Assembly (NCBI RefSeq): GCF_017161565.1
Contig: NZ_CP066796.1
Coordinates: 372,001-436,000 of the forward strand
DNA length: 64,000 bases
Direction of reading: 5' to 3'
DNA from: Erwinia amylovora
GTDB taxonomy: Bacteria; Pseudomonadota; Gammaproteobacteria; Enterobacterales; Enterobacteriaceae
Positions 23,333-34,936 of this stretch are shown here, piece by piece. Position 1 is the first letter of the stretch. Every line of letters starts with the position of its first letter. The translations under genes and the position numbers were made by a program. Below the pieces are notes generated by a model that was given only the letters and a program-made list of their open reading frames with translations, was not told where the DNA came from and ran no database searches.

Positions 23333-23991
23333 CAGCGCTCTTCCAGCCGGTAACCCACGCCGCGTACCGTTTTAATCCGATCTTTACCCAGTTTGCGCCG
23401 CAGATTATGCATATGAACTTCAAGTGTATTTGAAGAGGTGTCATCCTGCCAGCTATAGAGATCCTGCTGCAAAGTTTCGCGGTGTACCGTCTGGCCAATA
23501 CGCATCAGCAGGCGGGTCAACAGAGAAAACTCCTTCGGCGTCACGTCCACCGGCTGAAGATCGACAGCAACCTGCTGTGAAGAGAGATTGAGGGTGATAT
23601 CGCCATGCTGCAACAGGTTATCGCTTTGGCCCTGATAGCGACGGATCAGCGCGCGGACGCGCGCTTTCAGCTCGGCCAGCGCAAAGGGCTTCATCAGGTA
23701 GTCGTCGGCACCGGCATCCAGTCCATCCACTCGGTCGGACAGGGCATCACGTGCGGAGAGGATCAGCACCGGCAGATCCTGCTGTTCCTTACGCCACTGA
23801 CGTAGCAGATCGGCGCCATCTCTATCCGGCAGGCCAAGATCCAGCACCACCAGGCTATACTGGCCGCTTTGCAAAAACGCCGTCCCCTGGGCCGCATTCG
23901 CCGCGCAGTCAACGGCATAACCTTCTCCCGTCAGGGCGAGGTTCAGACCCTGTTGCAGCAGCGTATCATCTTCTACAATCAGTATTTTCAT
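23332..23991 (-). CDS. pmrA: PmrA/BasR response regulator
   Basis: OmpR-family transcription factor partnered with PmrB. The start MKILIVEDDTLL at 23991 was chosen by family match; the open frame continues 45 codons upstream into dacB. The receiver has acidic pocket Glu7-Asp8-Asp9, phospho-acceptor Asp51 and conserved Lys in YLMKPFAL. The winged-helix DNA-binding domain follows (TPKEFSLLTRLL, NTLEVHMHNLRRKLG). It starts 4 bp after the dacB stop, so dacB-pmrA-pmrB form one transcription unit. Confidence 0.94.
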   Translation of the reverse strand: MKILIVEDDTLLQQGLNLALTGEGYAVDCAANAAQGTAFLQSGQYSLVVLDLGLPDRDGADLLRQWRKEQQDLPVLILSARDALSDRVDGLDAGADDYLMKPFALAELKARVRALIRRYQGQSDNLLQHGDITLNLSSQQVAVDLQPVDVTPKEFSLLTRLLMRIGQTVHRETLQQDLYSWQDDTSSNTLEVHMHNLRRKLGKDRIKTVRGVGYRLEER

Positions 23992-23995
23992 CGGC

Positions 23996-25429
<1,434 letters not shown>

Positions 25430-25503
25430 AATCTCGCGTTAACTGACAGGTGATGCTGCCATACTACGGTGCATCATGGTGGAAAGTAAACGATGACCCC
25501 TGT

Positions 25504-25531
25504 GGAACTCTGGGGTAAAATACGTATCAAA
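25504..25531 (+). promoter_or_regulatory. overlapping sigma-E and sigma70 promoters of greA
   Basis: GGAACTC (25504-25510) and TCAAA (25527-25531) with a 16-bp spacer match the sigma-E consensus closely. TAAAAT (25516-25521) inside the spacer can act as a sigma70 -10 element. E. coli greA is known to have overlapping sigma70 and sigma-E promoters, so the arrangement is conserved. Confidence 0.75.
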
Positions 25532-25536
25532 TTGCA

Positions 25537-25583
25537 AAAATGATCCTGACCTGGAGCCTGCTCCGGGTCAGGTTTCTTTCGTT
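25537..25583 (+). ncRNA. GraL-like leader RNA of greA
   Basis: Just downstream of the promoter, CCTGACCTGGAG pairs with CTCCGGGTCAGG (12-bp stem with one T-G pair, loop CCTG) at 25545-25572 and is followed by a pyrimidine/T-rich tail. In E. coli most greA transcripts stop at such a leader terminator, giving the GraL RNAs. Position and structure agree; the RNA ends are inferred. Confidence 0.65.
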
Positions 25584-25678
25584 TTAAATCAGTAACAGAC
25601 GCCGCAGAACGCCTTTTCTGCAAACTAGCCGTCAGGACGACGACACGATGAACAGGACAGATTTTACGAGGTATTGAG

Positions 25679-26161
25679 ATGAATCAGATTCCGATGACGT
25701 TAAGGGGCGCGGACAAGCTGCGCGAAGAGCTGGAAGAGCTGAAAACCGTCAAACGGCCCAGAATTATTGCCTCAATTGCTGAAGCGCGTGAGCATGGTGA
25801 CCTGAAAGAAAACGCGGAATATCATGCTGCGCGCGAAGAACAGGGTTTCTGCGAAGGGCGTATTCAGGAAATTGAAGCGAAACTGTCAAACGCTCAGGTA
25901 ATTGATGTTACCAAAATGGCCGGTAACGCTAATGGCCGGGTGATTTTCGGTGCGACCGTAACCGTACTGAACGTTGAAACTGACGAAGAGTCTACTTACC
26001 GCATCGTGGGCGACGACGAAGCGGACTTTAAGCAAAATTTGATTTCAGTGAACTCGCCGATGGCGCGAGGCCTGGTGGGCAAATTGGCAGACGATGTTAC
26101 CGTGATTAAAACCCCCGGCGGCGATGTGGAATACGAAATCATAAAAGTGGAATATCTCTGA
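25679..26161 (+). CDS. greA: transcript cleavage factor GreA
   Basis: Inserts into the RNA polymerase secondary channel and stimulates cleavage of backtracked RNA. The 160 aa (E. coli 158) begin with the antiparallel coiled coil bearing the acidic tip ([19 protein letters not shown]) and end with the FKBP-like globular domain ([17 protein letters not shown]). Expression is preceded by the attenuating leader at 25537-25583. Confidence 0.97.
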   Translation: MNQIPMTLRGADKLREELEELKTVKRPRIIASIAEAREHGDLKENAEYHAAREEQGFCEGRIQEIEAKLSNAQVIDVTKMAGNANGRVIFGATVTVLNVETDEESTYRIVGDDEADFKQNLISVNSPMARGLVGKLADDVTVIKTPGGDVEYEIIKVEYL

Positions 26162-26358
26162 TTTTCGCGACTATCCACACTGCTTGTCGCCTTTGCGTGG
26201 CATGTGAGTGAGCTGCGCACGCGGTGCAAATTCACGGCGGGCAGATCAGTTGTTCACCCGAATCATATACTTGTGTAAGCTTGTGGAGATAAGAACGATT
26301 GCCGCTTTTCGGCAACTCAGACTGTCCAGGCCAGAAGAGTGGTTTTGTAAAGAAAAGA

Positions 26359-26381
26359 AAAAGGCCGCTGCGCGGCCTTTT
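26359..26381. terminator. bidirectional terminator between greA and yhbY
   Basis: AAAAGGCCGC and GCGGCCTTTT form a 10-bp stem with a 3-nt loop, between convergent genes. Confidence 0.85.
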
Positions 26382-26457
26382 ATCAAAGTCAGGAGCGTGG
26401 CACTTTCTCCAGATCTGAGCATGGCAGGAAGTGGGCGGCGACCGCCGCACTCTTACC

Positions 26458-26751
26458 TCAGCGCGGAATGGCGATTTTGCGTTCCTTCGTTGGACGGTAC
26501 AGCACCAGCGTTTTGCCGATAACCTGCACGTTAACTGCACGCGTTTCGCGCACGATAGCTTCAACGATCAGGGCTTTCGTCTCACGGTCTTCTGTGGCGA
26601 TTTTCACCTTGATAAGTTCATGGTGCTCCAGTGCTTGTTCGATCTCGGCCAGCACCCCTTCGGTCAAACCATTGTTGCCCAGCATAACAACGGGCTTCAG
26701 CGGATGGGCCAGACCTTTCAGGTGCTGTTTTTGTTTGGTACTCAGATTCAT
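26458..26751 (-). CDS. yhbY: CRM-domain RNA-binding protein YhbY
   Basis: Small protein of the CRM fold associated with pre-50S ribosomal particles. The 97 aa start MNLSTKQKQHLKGLAHPLKPVV and contain the GxxG-like loop in MLGNNGLTEG. Diverges from rlmE, a 23S rRNA methyltransferase, consistent with a shared ribosome-assembly role. Confidence 0.94.
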   Translation of the reverse strand: MNLSTKQKQHLKGLAHPLKPVVMLGNNGLTEGVLAEIEQALEHHELIKVKIATEDRETKALIVEAIVRETRAVNVQVIGKTLVLYRPTKERKIAIPR

Positions 26752-26878
26752 CGTATATTTTACTTACATTGGGATTGAAAACGGGTCATTCTACCGCCAT
26801 CTCTGGTGTATCACCAAATCGGCAGCGCTGATTTGCGCGGTTTATTTATCGCTACGTTGAATCATAGTTGGAAATTGT

Positions 26879-27508
26879 ATGACTGGTAAAAAGCGTTCGG
26901 CCAGTTCCAGCCGCTGGCTACAGGAACACTTTAGCGATAAATATGTGCTTCAGGCACAGAAAAAAGGGCTGCGTTCGCGCGCCTGGTTTAAACTGGATGA
27001 AATACAGCAAGGCGATAAGCTGTTCAAACATGGGATGACCGTGGTCGACCTCGGCGCGGCTCCCGGCGGCTGGTCGCAATACGTGGTCACGCAGATTGGG
27101 TCAAAAGGTCGCGTCATCGCCTGTGATATTCTGCCAATGGATCCTATCGTTGGCGTCGATTTCCTACAGGGCGATTTCCGTGATGAACTGGTGCTGAAAG
27201 CGCTGTTGGAACACGTAGGGGACACCAAAGTTCAGGTGGTGATGTCTGACATGGCACCTAACATGACCGGTACACCTGCGGTGGATATTCCCCGATCGAT
27301 GTATTTGTGTGAGCTGGCGTTAGAGATGTGCCGTGACGTTCTGGCACCGGGCGGCAGCTTTTTAGTGAAGGTATTTCAGGGAGATGGCTTTGAAGAATAC
27401 CTGCGGGAAATTCGCTCCCTGTTTACCAAAGTGAAAATTCGTAAGCCGGACGCTTCACGCTCTCGTTCGCGTGAAGTGTATATTGTAGCGACAGGGCGCA
27501 AACTATAA
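26879..27508 (+). CDS. rlmE: 23S rRNA 2'-O-methyltransferase RlmE (FtsJ)
   Basis: Heat-shock enzyme that methylates U2552 in 23S rRNA of the 50S subunit. The 209 aa contain the SAM-binding block [15 protein letters not shown], the catalytic lysine region [11 protein letters not shown], the Asp motif [11 protein letters not shown] and [12 protein letters not shown]. It is followed by ftsH, as in E. coli, where the pair is heat-shock controlled; I did not identify a sigma32 promoter with confidence. Confidence 0.97.
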   Translation: MTGKKRSASSSRWLQEHFSDKYVLQAQKKGLRSRAWFKLDEIQQGDKLFKHGMTVVDLGAAPGGWSQYVVTQIGSKGRVIACDILPMDPIVGVDFLQGDFRDELVLKALLEHVGDTKVQVVMSDMAPNMTGTPAVDIPRSMYLCELALEMCRDVLAPGGSFLVKVFQGDGFEEYLREIRSLFTKVKIRKPDASRSRSREVYIVATGRKL

Positions 27509-27613
27509 CCAGAATGACTGTAATGGCTGTCAACATCGCAGCGATTCCAAGTGTGAAGGATATATAGTACCCTACGCTGTCTGTTAACACCGTTGTAATA
27601 TGAGGTTAATCCC

Positions 27614-29557
27614 TTGAGTGACATGGCGAAAAACCTGATTCTCTGGTTAGTCATCGCAGTTGTGCTGATGTCTGTTTTCCAGAGTTTTGGGCCCAGCGAG
27701 TCGAATGGCCGTAGGGTTGATTATTCAACCTTCTTGTCGGAAGTGAACCAGGATCAGGTCCGCGAGGCACGTATTAACGGGCGTGAGATTAACGTAACCA
27801 AAAAAGACAGTAATCGATACACCACCTACATTCCTGTTAACGATCCCAAGTTACTCGATAACCTGTTGACTAAAAATGTGAAAGTAGTAGGCGAACCACC
27901 AGAAGAGCCGAGCCTGTTGGCATCGATCTTCATCTCATGGTTCCCAATGCTGCTACTGATCGGTGTATGGATCTTCTTTATGCGTCAGATGCAGGGCGGC
28001 GGCGGGAAGGGCGCGATGTCCTTCGGCAAGAGCAAGGCCCGTATGCTGACAGAAGATCAGATTAAGACCACTTTTGCTGACGTTGCCGGATGTGACGAAG
28101 CGAAAGATGAAGTTAGCGAGCTGGTGGAATACCTGCGTGAGCCAAGTCGTTTCCAGAAGCTTGGCGGCAAAATTCCGAAAGGCGTACTGATGGTTGGTCC
28201 TCCGGGTACCGGTAAAACGCTGCTGGCAAAAGCCATTGCCGGTGAAGCCAAAGTCCCCTTCTTTACCATCTCCGGTTCCGACTTTGTTGAAATGTTTGTT
28301 GGTGTGGGGGCTTCCCGCGTTCGTGACATGTTTGAACAGGCCAAGAAAGCGGCGCCATGCATCATCTTCATTGATGAGATCGATGCGGTGGGCCGCCAGC
28401 GTGGGGCCGGTTTAGGCGGTGGTCACGATGAACGTGAGCAGACCCTGAACCAGATGCTGGTAGAAATGGACGGCTTCGAAGGTAACGAAGGCATCATCGT
28501 TATTGCCGCGACTAACCGTCCAGACGTTCTGGATCCGGCGTTATTGCGTCCGGGCCGCTTTGACCGCCAGGTTGTAGTTGGCCTGCCAGATGTCCGTGGT
28601 CGTGAGCAGATCCTTAAAGTGCATATGCGCCGTGTACCGCTGTCTACCGATATCGATGCGGCAATCATCGCCCGCGGTACGCCAGGCTTTTCAGGTGCCG
28701 ACCTGGCTAACCTGGTTAATGAAGCTGCGCTCTTCGCCGCCCGTGGTAACAAGCGTGTGGTGTCGATGGTGGAATTTGAAAAAGCCAAAGACAAAATTAT
28801 GATGGGCGCGGAACGTCGCTCCATGGTGATGACCGAAGCGCAAAAAGAGTCTACCGCCTATCACGAAGCCGGCCATGCCATTATCGGCCGTCTGGTGCCG
28901 GAACATGACCCGGTGCACAAAGTGACGATTATTCCGCGTGGGCGCGCACTGGGTGTCACTTTCTTTCTGCCTGAAGGCGATGCGATCAGCGCCAGCCGTC
29001 AGAAACTGGAAAGCCAGATTTCTACCCTGTATGGTGGCCGCCTGGCGGAAGAGATTATTTACGGCGTTGAACATGTTTCTACCGGCGCGTCGAACGACAT
29101 CAAGGTCGCTACGTCGATTGCCCGTAACATGGTTACGCAGTGGGGGTTCTCAGAAAAACTCGGTCCGTTGCTGTATGCAGAAGAAGAGGGCGAGGTGTTC
29201 CTCGGTCGTTCGGTGGCGAAAGCCAAGCATATGTCTGATGAAACAGCACGTATCATCGATCAGGAAGTGAAATCCCTGGTGGAGATCAACTACAAGCGGG
29301 CTCGTCAGATCCTCGGCGAAAATATGGACATCCTTCATGCGATGAAAGACGCATTGATGAAGTATGAAACCATTGATGCACCGCAGATCGATGACCTGAT
29401 GGCACGCCGTGAAGTGCGCCCGCCAGCTGGCTGGGAGGATCCGGGCAGCACTAACAATTCTGACGGTAATGGTACGCCACAGGCACCGCGCCCGGTTGAT
29501 GAACCGAACACGCCAAACCCGGGTAATACCATGTCAGAGCAGTTAGGCGACAAGTAA
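27614..29557 (+). CDS. ftsH: ATP-dependent zinc metalloprotease FtsH
   Basis: Hexameric inner-membrane AAA+ protease that degrades LpxC, sigma32 and misassembled membrane proteins. From the TTG at 27614 the product is 647 aa; starting at ATG 27623 gives the 644-aa form. TTG is preferred because GAGG lies 8 nt upstream, against 17 nt for the ATG. Two helices (about 7-24 and 100-120) flank the periplasmic domain. Walker A is GPPGTGKT (195-202), with zinc motif His417-Glu-Ala-Gly-His421. Confidence 0.97.
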   Translation: MSDMAKNLILWLVIAVVLMSVFQSFGPSESNGRRVDYSTFLSEVNQDQVREARINGREINVTKKDSNRYTTYIPVNDPKLLDNLLTKNVKVVGEPPEEPSLLASIFISWFPMLLLIGVWIFFMRQMQGGGGKGAMSFGKSKARMLTEDQIKTTFADVAGCDEAKDEVSELVEYLREPSRFQKLGGKIPKGVLMVGPPGTGKTLLAKAIAGEAKVPFFTISGSDFVEMFVGVGASRVRDMFEQAKKAAPCIIFIDEIDAVGRQRGAGLGGGHDEREQTLNQMLVEMDGFEGNEGIIVIAATNRPDVLDPALLRPGRFDRQVVVGLPDVRGREQILKVHMRRVPLSTDIDAAIIARGTPGFSGADLANLVNEAALFAARGNKRVVSMVEFEKAKDKIMMGAERRSMVMTEAQKESTAYHEAGHAIIGRLVPEHDPVHKVTIIPRGRALGVTFFLPEGDAISASRQKLESQISTLYGGRLAEEIIYGVEHVSTGASNDIKVATSIARNMVTQWGFSEKLGPLLYAEEEGEVFLGRSVAKAKHMSDETARIIDQEVKSLVEINYKRARQILGENMDILHAMKDALMKYETIDAPQIDDLMARREVRPPAGWEDPGSTNNSDGNGTPQAPRPVDEPNTPNPGNTMSEQLGDK

Positions 29558-29587
29558 TTGCTCACGCGGTAACCTGTTGTCGTAATC

Positions 29588-29614
29588 AACCCCGGCCATG
29601 TCCGGGGTTTTTTT
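29588..29614 (+). terminator. ftsH terminator
   Basis: AACCCCGG pairs with CCGGGGTT around CCATGT, followed by seven T. Confidence 0.9.
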
Positions 29615-29641
29615 ATATCCCATATACGGAGACGATTTGTT

Positions 29642-30478
29642 ATGAAGCTGTTCGCCAGAGATGCCGTGCTCGATCTCTCTCATCCCCATGTGATGGGGAT
29701 TTTGAATGTCACTCCCGACTCTTTTTCTGATGGCGGCAAGCATAACGAATTAATTCATGCACTAACCCACGCAAACGAGATGATTAACGCCGGCGCAACG
29801 ATTATCGATGTCGGCGGAGAGTCCACCCGTCCCGGTGCCGCAGAGGTCAGCACGGAGCAGGAGCTGGATCGCGTTATCCCGGTGGTGGAAGCCATCGCTC
29901 AACGTTTTGAAGTATGGATCTCGGTCGATACTTCCAAGCCAGAGGTGATCCACGAAGCTGCACGGGCAGGGGCACACATCATCAACGATGTACGCTCACT
30001 ACATCAACCTGGCGCGCTGGCCGCTGCTGCGCAAACGGGTTTGCCGGTGTGCCTGATGCATATGCAGGGCGAACCAAAAACCATGCAGCAGTCGCCACGG
30101 TATCAGAACGTTCTGCACGATGTTGAGGCTTTTTTTGTCGAGAATATTGCCCGCTGCGAAGCGGCTGGGATCAAAAAATCGCAGTTGCTGCTCGACCCGG
30201 GTTTTGGTTTCGGTAAGAATCTCTCCCACAACTATCAACTGCTGGCGCATCTGGCCGATTTACATCATTTTGGCCTGCCGCTGCTGGTCGGTATGTCGCG
30301 TAAAAGTATGATTGGTCAGCTACTGAACGTGGGGCCATCGCAAAGATTGACCGGTAGCCTCGCCTGCGCGGTGATTGCCGCGATGCAGGGCGCCCATATT
30401 CTGCGCGTACACGACGTCAAAGAAACCGTAGAGGCGATGCGCGTTGTCGAAGCCACACAGTCCGCAAGGGAAAAATAA
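29642..30478 (+). CDS. folP: dihydropteroate synthase FolP
   Basis: Joins p-aminobenzoate to dihydropterin diphosphate in folate synthesis; target of sulfonamides. The 278-aa TIM barrel shows both signature loops ([15 protein letters not shown] and [10 protein letters not shown]) and [10 protein letters not shown] and [10 protein letters not shown] near the C-terminus. A GGAG site precedes the ATG. glmM begins 4 bp after its stop. Confidence 0.97.
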   Translation: MKLFARDAVLDLSHPHVMGILNVTPDSFSDGGKHNELIHALTHANEMINAGATIIDVGGESTRPGAAEVSTEQELDRVIPVVEAIAQRFEVWISVDTSKPEVIHEAARAGAHIINDVRSLHQPGALAAAAQTGLPVCLMHMQGEPKTMQQSPRYQNVLHDVEAFFVENIARCEAAGIKKSQLLLDPGFGFGKNLSHNYQLLAHLADLHHFGLPLLVGMSRKSMIGQLLNVGPSQRLTGSLACAVIAAMQGAHILRVHDVKETVEAMRVVEATQSAREK

Positions 30479-30482
30479 TGTT

Positions 30483-31817
30483 ATGAGCGAACGTAAATAT
30501 TTTGGTACAGACGGTATCCGCGGCAAAGTGGGTGAATCTCCCATCACTCCGGATTTCGTGCTCAAGCTGGGTTTTGCTGCGGGTAAAGTCCTGGCGCGGC
30601 ATGGTTCAAAGCAGGTCATCATTGGTAAAGATACGCGCATTTCCGGCTATATGCTCGAATCCGCGCTTGAAGCGGGGCTGGCGGCAGCCGGGCTGTCTGC
30701 GGCATTTACCGGGCCAATGCCAACGCCGGCGGTGGCGTATCTGACCCGTACATTCCGCGCTGAAGCCGGAATTGTAATTTCCGCTTCGCACAACCCGTTT
30801 GACGATAACGGAATCAAGTTTTTCTCGACCGAGGGCACCAAGCTGCCTGATGAGGTGGAAGCAGCGATTGAAGCTGAAATGGAAAAACCGATTACCTGTG
30901 TCGAATCTGCCGCCCTGGGCCGTGCCAGTCGCATTGTTGATGCCGCCGGACGTTACATTGAGTTCTGCAAAGGGACTTTCCCCAGTCAGTTGAGCCTTAA
31001 CGGGTTAAAAATCGTGGTGGACTGTGCCAACGGCGCAACCTACCACATTGCCCCCAATGTACTGCGCGAGCTGGGCGCCACGGTAATTGCTATTGGCGAT
31101 CAGCCCGATGGTATGAACATCAATAAGGGATGTGGTGCCACTGACCTGCAACTGCTGCAGAAGCATGTGCTGGCAGAAAAAGCCGATGTCGGGCTGGCCT
31201 ACGATGGCGATGGCGACCGCATAATGATGGTTGACCATATGGGCCATAAAGTGGACGGTGACCAAATCCTGTATCTGATTGCTCGCGAAGGGCTGCGCCA
31301 GGGGGAATTGCGCGGTGGTGTGGTCGGTACGCTGATGAGCAATATGGGGCTGGAACTGGCGCTCAAGCAATTAGGTATTCCCTTTGCGCGTGCCAAAGTG
31401 GGCGACCGCTACGTGCTTGAAAAGCTGAAAGAGAAAGGATGGCGCTTGGGAGCAGAAAACTCCGGGCATGTGATCCTGCTGGATAAAACAACCACCGGTG
31501 ACGGCATCGTCGCAGGTTTGCAAGTGCTTACTGCGATGGTGCGCAATCATATGAGCCTGCACGATTTATGCAGCGGTATGAAACTGCTGCCGCAAATACT
31601 GGTGAACGTCCGCTTCAGTGGCGCTAATGACCCGCTGGAGGATGCAAAGGTTAAAGCGGTGACGGCTGAAGCAGAAACCGAGCTAAAAGGGCGCGGTCGC
31701 GTACTGTTGCGTAAATCAGGTACCGAACCGTTGATTCGCGTGATGGTGGAAGGCGAAAATGAAGCACAGGTAAGCGCTCTGGCCCACCGTATTGCAGATG
31801 CGGTGAAAGCGGTTTAA
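30483..31817 (+). CDS. glmM: phosphoglucosamine mutase GlmM
   Basis: Converts glucosamine-6-phosphate to glucosamine-1-phosphate for UDP-GlcNAc, feeding peptidoglycan and LPS. The start at 30483 ([14 protein letters not shown]) matches the family; an upstream in-frame ATG at 30444 overlapping folP is rejected. The 444 aa carry the phosphoserine loop VISASHNP with Ser102, the metal loop DGDGDR and the C-terminal [12 protein letters not shown]. In the active loop this protein reads NPFDDNG where E. coli has NPFYDNG. Confidence 0.97.
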   Translation: MSERKYFGTDGIRGKVGESPITPDFVLKLGFAAGKVLARHGSKQVIIGKDTRISGYMLESALEAGLAAAGLSAAFTGPMPTPAVAYLTRTFRAEAGIVISASHNPFDDNGIKFFSTEGTKLPDEVEAAIEAEMEKPITCVESAALGRASRIVDAAGRYIEFCKGTFPSQLSLNGLKIVVDCANGATYHIAPNVLRELGATVIAIGDQPDGMNINKGCGATDLQLLQKHVLAEKADVGLAYDGDGDRIMMVDHMGHKVDGDQILYLIAREGLRQGELRGGVVGTLMSNMGLELALKQLGIPFARAKVGDRYVLEKLKEKGWRLGAENSGHVILLDKTTTGDGIVAGLQVLTAMVRNHMSLHDLCSGMKLLPQILVNVRFSGANDPLEDAKVKAVTAEAETELKGRGRVLLRKSGTEPLIRVMVEGENEAQVSALAHRIADAVKAV

Positions 31818-32125
31818 GGGGACTGCCGGAGAGATCTCATAAATCGCTGAATGTCTTTGGCGAGGATGACCAGCTTAGGCTGGTTGTCCTGCTCGAAGAT
31901 TTGCTGGCACAGCAGTCATCGCTGATTAAAACCGCATTTTTACGCACAGAATCCGCTCTTTGCCGTTTTTTTCCGCAATCGGCAGTGGCGAACGAAATTG
32001 CTCTTGCGTGGGCGGCCCCCTTTGGTTAGTATTCACACCCGCTTCTGATGGGTAGTGATAAACTATCTGTCTGACTGGTTTGAAGCTTTTGATGTGCGGT
32101 AAACGCGCAAGGAACAAGGTTGATT
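31818..32125. other. intergenic region glmM-secG
   Basis: About 310 bp without a recognisable gene. The only clear structure is a hairpin at 31863-31890 (AGGA..ACCAGC-TTAG-GCTGGT..TCCT) without a T tract. The secG promoter is presumably here but was not assigned. Confidence 0.5.
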
Positions 32126-32458
32126 ATGTACGAAGCTCTTTTAGTAGTTTTCCTTATTGTGGCAATCGGCCTTGTCGGTCTGATCATGCTCCAGCAAGGT
32201 AAAGGCGCTGATATGGGAGCATCATTTGGTGCAGGCGCTTCCGGTACGCTGTTCGGTTCTAACGGTTCAGGTAATTTCATGACCCGTATGACTGCAGTGC
32301 TGGCAACCCTGTTCTTCATTATCAGTCTGATCCTGGGCAACATTAACAGTAACAAAACCCAGAAAGGAAGCGAGTGGGAAAACCTGACTCAGCCGGCACA
32401 GTCCCAACAGACTCAGCCTGCTAAACCGGCAACGCCGGGCAGCGATATTCCACAGTAA
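32126..32458 (+). CDS. secG: protein translocase subunit SecG
   Basis: Small partner of SecY and SecE in the inner-membrane translocon. The 110 aa (as in E. coli) have two helices joined by the glycine-rich GASFGAGASGTLFG loop, then a polar tail. The start ATG at 32126 has AAGG 6 nt upstream; a TTG 6 nt earlier is rejected. The tRNA-Leu gene follows 48 bp later. Confidence 0.96.
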   Translation: MYEALLVVFLIVAIGLVGLIMLQQGKGADMGASFGAGASGTLFGSNGSGNFMTRMTAVLATLFFIISLILGNINSNKTQKGSEWENLTQPAQSQQTQPAKPATPGSDIPQ

Positions 32459-32506
32459 GCAGTGACCGTTTCGACGCGACAGAAATAAAAAAGTCGCCTC
32501 TTTAGT

Positions 32507-32593
32507 GCCGTGGTGGTGGAATTGGTAGACACGCTACCTTGAGGTGGTAGTGCCCGCATGGGCTTACGGGTTCAAGTCCCGTCCTCGGTACCA
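32507..32593 (+). tRNA. leuU: tRNA-Leu(GAG)
   Basis: 87-nt class II tRNA with anticodon GAG in loop CTTGAGG, a long variable arm (TGCCCGCATGGGCTT), T loop TTCAAGT and encoded CCA. It matches E. coli leuU nearly throughout, in the same place between secG and metY. Odd: the acceptor 5' strand reads GCCGTGG and the 3' strand CCTCGGT, so position 5 (T) faces T68 instead of the A5-T68 pair of E. coli. Confidence 0.96.
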
Positions 32594-32607
32594 AATCAAA
32601 GTTTTGC

Positions 32608-32636
32608 TTGCGAATTTTGCAGGTTATGCGTATTAT
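32608..32636 (+). promoter_or_regulatory. sigma70 promoter of metY-rimP-nusA operon
   Basis: TTGCGA (32608-32613) and TATTAT (32631-32636) with a 17-bp spacer; the initiator tRNA begins 6 bp downstream, near the expected transcription start. Confidence 0.75.
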
Positions 32637-32641
32637 TCGGA

Positions 32642-32718
<77 letters not shown>

Positions 32719-32847
32719 CTTTCCCTTAGAGTTCTTTTTCAAATATGCTGTCTGCTTAGCATGGCGCACCGCAGTTTATTTCGGAAAAAATTCTTTCGGA
32801 CTGTGCCGAGCCGCTGTTCGCGGTTTACAGGGTCCAGTCACAATAAG

Positions 32848-32870
32848 CCCCGAATATTTCGGGGTTTTTT
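32848..32870 (+). terminator. intraoperonic terminator between metY and rimP
   Basis: CCCCGAA pairs with TTCGGGG, followed by six T. Because rimP-nusA-infB lie downstream, it probably allows partial read-through, as known for the E. coli metY-nusA leader. Confidence 0.8.
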
Positions 32871-32929
32871 GTTATCAGGAAGCAGCATCACTGGGCTATA
32901 GGCCCTTTTTTTACGTCTTGGGGGTGGGA

Positions 32930-33382
32930 TTGTCCACATTAGAGCAAAAATTAACAGAGCTGATCTCAGCACCGGTAGAAGCGCTAGGCTACGAACTGGT
33001 TGGTATTGAGTTTGTACGCGGCCGCACATCCACCTTGCGCATCTATATTGATAGTGAAGATGGCATCAATGTTGATGATTGTGCTGATGTGAGCCACCAG
33101 GTCAGTGCGGTAATGGACGTCGAAGACCCGATTACCGTGGCCTACAACCTCGAAGTCTCCTCGCCGGGCCTTGATCGGCCAATGTTTACCGCAGAACATT
33201 ATGACCGTTTTACTGGCGAAGAAGTGAGCCTGGTGCTGCGTATGGCGGTTCAGAACCGTCGCAAATGGCAGGGTATTATCAAGTCTGTAGAGGGCGAGAT
33301 GATTACTGTTGCCGTTGAGGGTAACGACGAAGTGTTCGCACTGAGTAACATCCAGAAGGCGAACCTGGTTCCCCACTTTTAA
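32930..33382 (+). CDS. rimP: ribosome maturation factor RimP
   Basis: Needed for 30S subunit maturation. The start is a TTG at 32930, giving 150 aa exactly as in E. coli ([11 protein letters not shown]...KANLVPHF); GGTGG lies just upstream. In-frame TTG (32918) and GTG (32924) codons upstream are less likely. First protein gene of the metY-rimP-nusA-infB operon. Confidence 0.93.
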   Translation: MSTLEQKLTELISAPVEALGYELVGIEFVRGRTSTLRIYIDSEDGINVDDCADVSHQVSAVMDVEDPITVAYNLEVSSPGLDRPMFTAEHYDRFTGEEVSLVLRMAVQNRRKWQGIIKSVEGEMITVAVEGNDEVFALSNIQKANLVPHF

Positions 33383-33406
33383 AAGTCCGGATTGAGGCAT
33401 ACCAGG

Positions 33407-34912
33407 ATGAACAAAGAAATCTTAGCTGTTGTAGAAGCGGTCTCAAATGAGAAGTCCCTCCCGCGCGAGAAGATTTTCGAAGCGCTGGAGAGCGCGCTGG
33501 CCACAGCCACCAAGAAAAAATATGAGCAGGAAATTGACGTGCGCGTCAGTATCGATCGCAAAAGTGGCGATTTTGATACCTTCCGCCGTTGGCTGATCGT
33601 TGACGAAGTCACCCAGCCTACCCGCGAAATCACGCTGGAAGCTGCGCTTTATGAAGATGAATCGTTATCTCTGGGCGGGTTTGTTGAAGACCAGATTGAA
33701 TCTGTCACCTTCGACCGCATCACTACCCAGACTGCCAAGCAGGTTATCGTGCAGAAAGTGCGCGAAGCCGAACGTGCGATGGTCGTCGATCAGTTCCGCG
33801 AGCAGGAAGGTGAAATCATCACCGGCGTGGTGAAGAAAGTTAACCGCGACAATATCTCGCTTGAAGTGCGGCCAAACGATGGTTCTAACACTAACGCCGA
33901 AGCGGTGATCATTCGTGAAGACATGCTGCCGCGCGAAAACTTCCGCCCGGGCGATCGCATCCGTGGCGTGCTGTATGCCGTGCGCCCTGAAGCGCGTGGC
34001 GCGCAGCTGTTCGTTAGCCGTTCCAAACCGGAAATGCTGATCGAACTGTTCCGCATTGAAGTACCGGAAATTGCTGAAGAAGTTCTTGAAATTAAAGCCG
34101 CTGCGCGCGACCCTGGCTCCCGAGCTAAGATCGCCGTGAAAACCAACGATAAGCGTATCGATCCTGTCGGCGCCTGTGTTGGTATGCGTGGTGCGCGTGT
34201 TCAGGCGGTATCCAGTGAGCTGGGTGGCGAGCGTATTGATATCGTGCTGTGGGATGACAATCCCGCGCAGTTCGTCATCAACGCTATGGCCCCGGCGGAT
34301 GTTGCCTCTATCGTGGTGGATGAAGATAATCACACCATGGATATCGCTGTGGAAGCTGGAAATCTGGCCCAGGCGATCGGCCGTAATGGCCAAAACGTGC
34401 GTCTGGCTTCGCAGCTTAGTGGCTGGGATCTAAACGTGATGACGGTCGACGACCTGCAGGCTAAGCATCAGGCTGAAGCTCATGCTGCCATCGACGTCTT
34501 TACCAAACATCTCGATATTGATGAAGACTTCGCTACCTTGCTGGTAGAAGAGGGCTTCTCTTCTCTGGAAGAGCTGGCTTACGTGCCGATCAACGAGCTG
34601 TTGGAAATTGACGGTCTGGATGAAGAGACAGTAGAAGCGTTGCGCGACCGGGCTAAAAATGCGTTAACCACCCTGGCACTGGCCAAGGAAGAGAGCCTCG
34701 GCGACACCCAACCGGCTGAAGATTTACTCAGTCTGGAGGGCCTTGAGCGCGAGCTGGCCTTTAAGCTGGCAGCGAAAGGTGTGTGTACGTTGGAAGATCT
34801 TGCCGAGCAGGGTGTTGACGACCTGTCAGATATTGATGGCCTGAGCAATGAGCGGGCTGGTGAGCTGATTATGGCTGCACGCAATATCTGTTGGTTCGGC
34901 GACGACGCGTAA
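33407..34912 (+). CDS. nusA: transcription termination/antitermination factor NusA
   Basis: Binds RNA polymerase and nascent RNA, promoting pausing, termination and rrn antitermination. The start at 33407 ([16 protein letters not shown]) matches E. coli and has GAGG upstream. The 501 aa comprise the N-terminal polymerase-binding domain, S1, KH1 and KH2 ([25 protein letters not shown]), and two acidic repeats ending [11 protein letters not shown]. It is 6 residues longer than E. coli because of a loop insertion in the S1 domain ([16 protein letters not shown] against SLDLGNNAEA). Confidence 0.97.
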   Translation: MNKEILAVVEAVSNEKSLPREKIFEALESALATATKKKYEQEIDVRVSIDRKSGDFDTFRRWLIVDEVTQPTREITLEAALYEDESLSLGGFVEDQIESVTFDRITTQTAKQVIVQKVREAERAMVVDQFREQEGEIITGVVKKVNRDNISLEVRPNDGSNTNAEAVIIREDMLPRENFRPGDRIRGVLYAVRPEARGAQLFVSRSKPEMLIELFRIEVPEIAEEVLEIKAAARDPGSRAKIAVKTNDKRIDPVGACVGMRGARVQAVSSELGGERIDIVLWDDNPAQFVINAMAPADVASIVVDEDNHTMDIAVEAGNLAQAIGRNGQNVRLASQLSGWDLNVMTVDDLQAKHQAEAHAAIDVFTKHLDIDEDFATLLVEEGFSSLEELAYVPINELLEIDGLDEETVEALRDRAKNALTTLALAKEESLGDTQPAEDLLSLEGLERELAFKLAAKGVCTLEDLAEQGVDDLSDIDGLSNERAGELIMAARNICWFGDDA

Positions 34913-34936
34913 TAAACTGTAGCAGGAAGGAACAGC

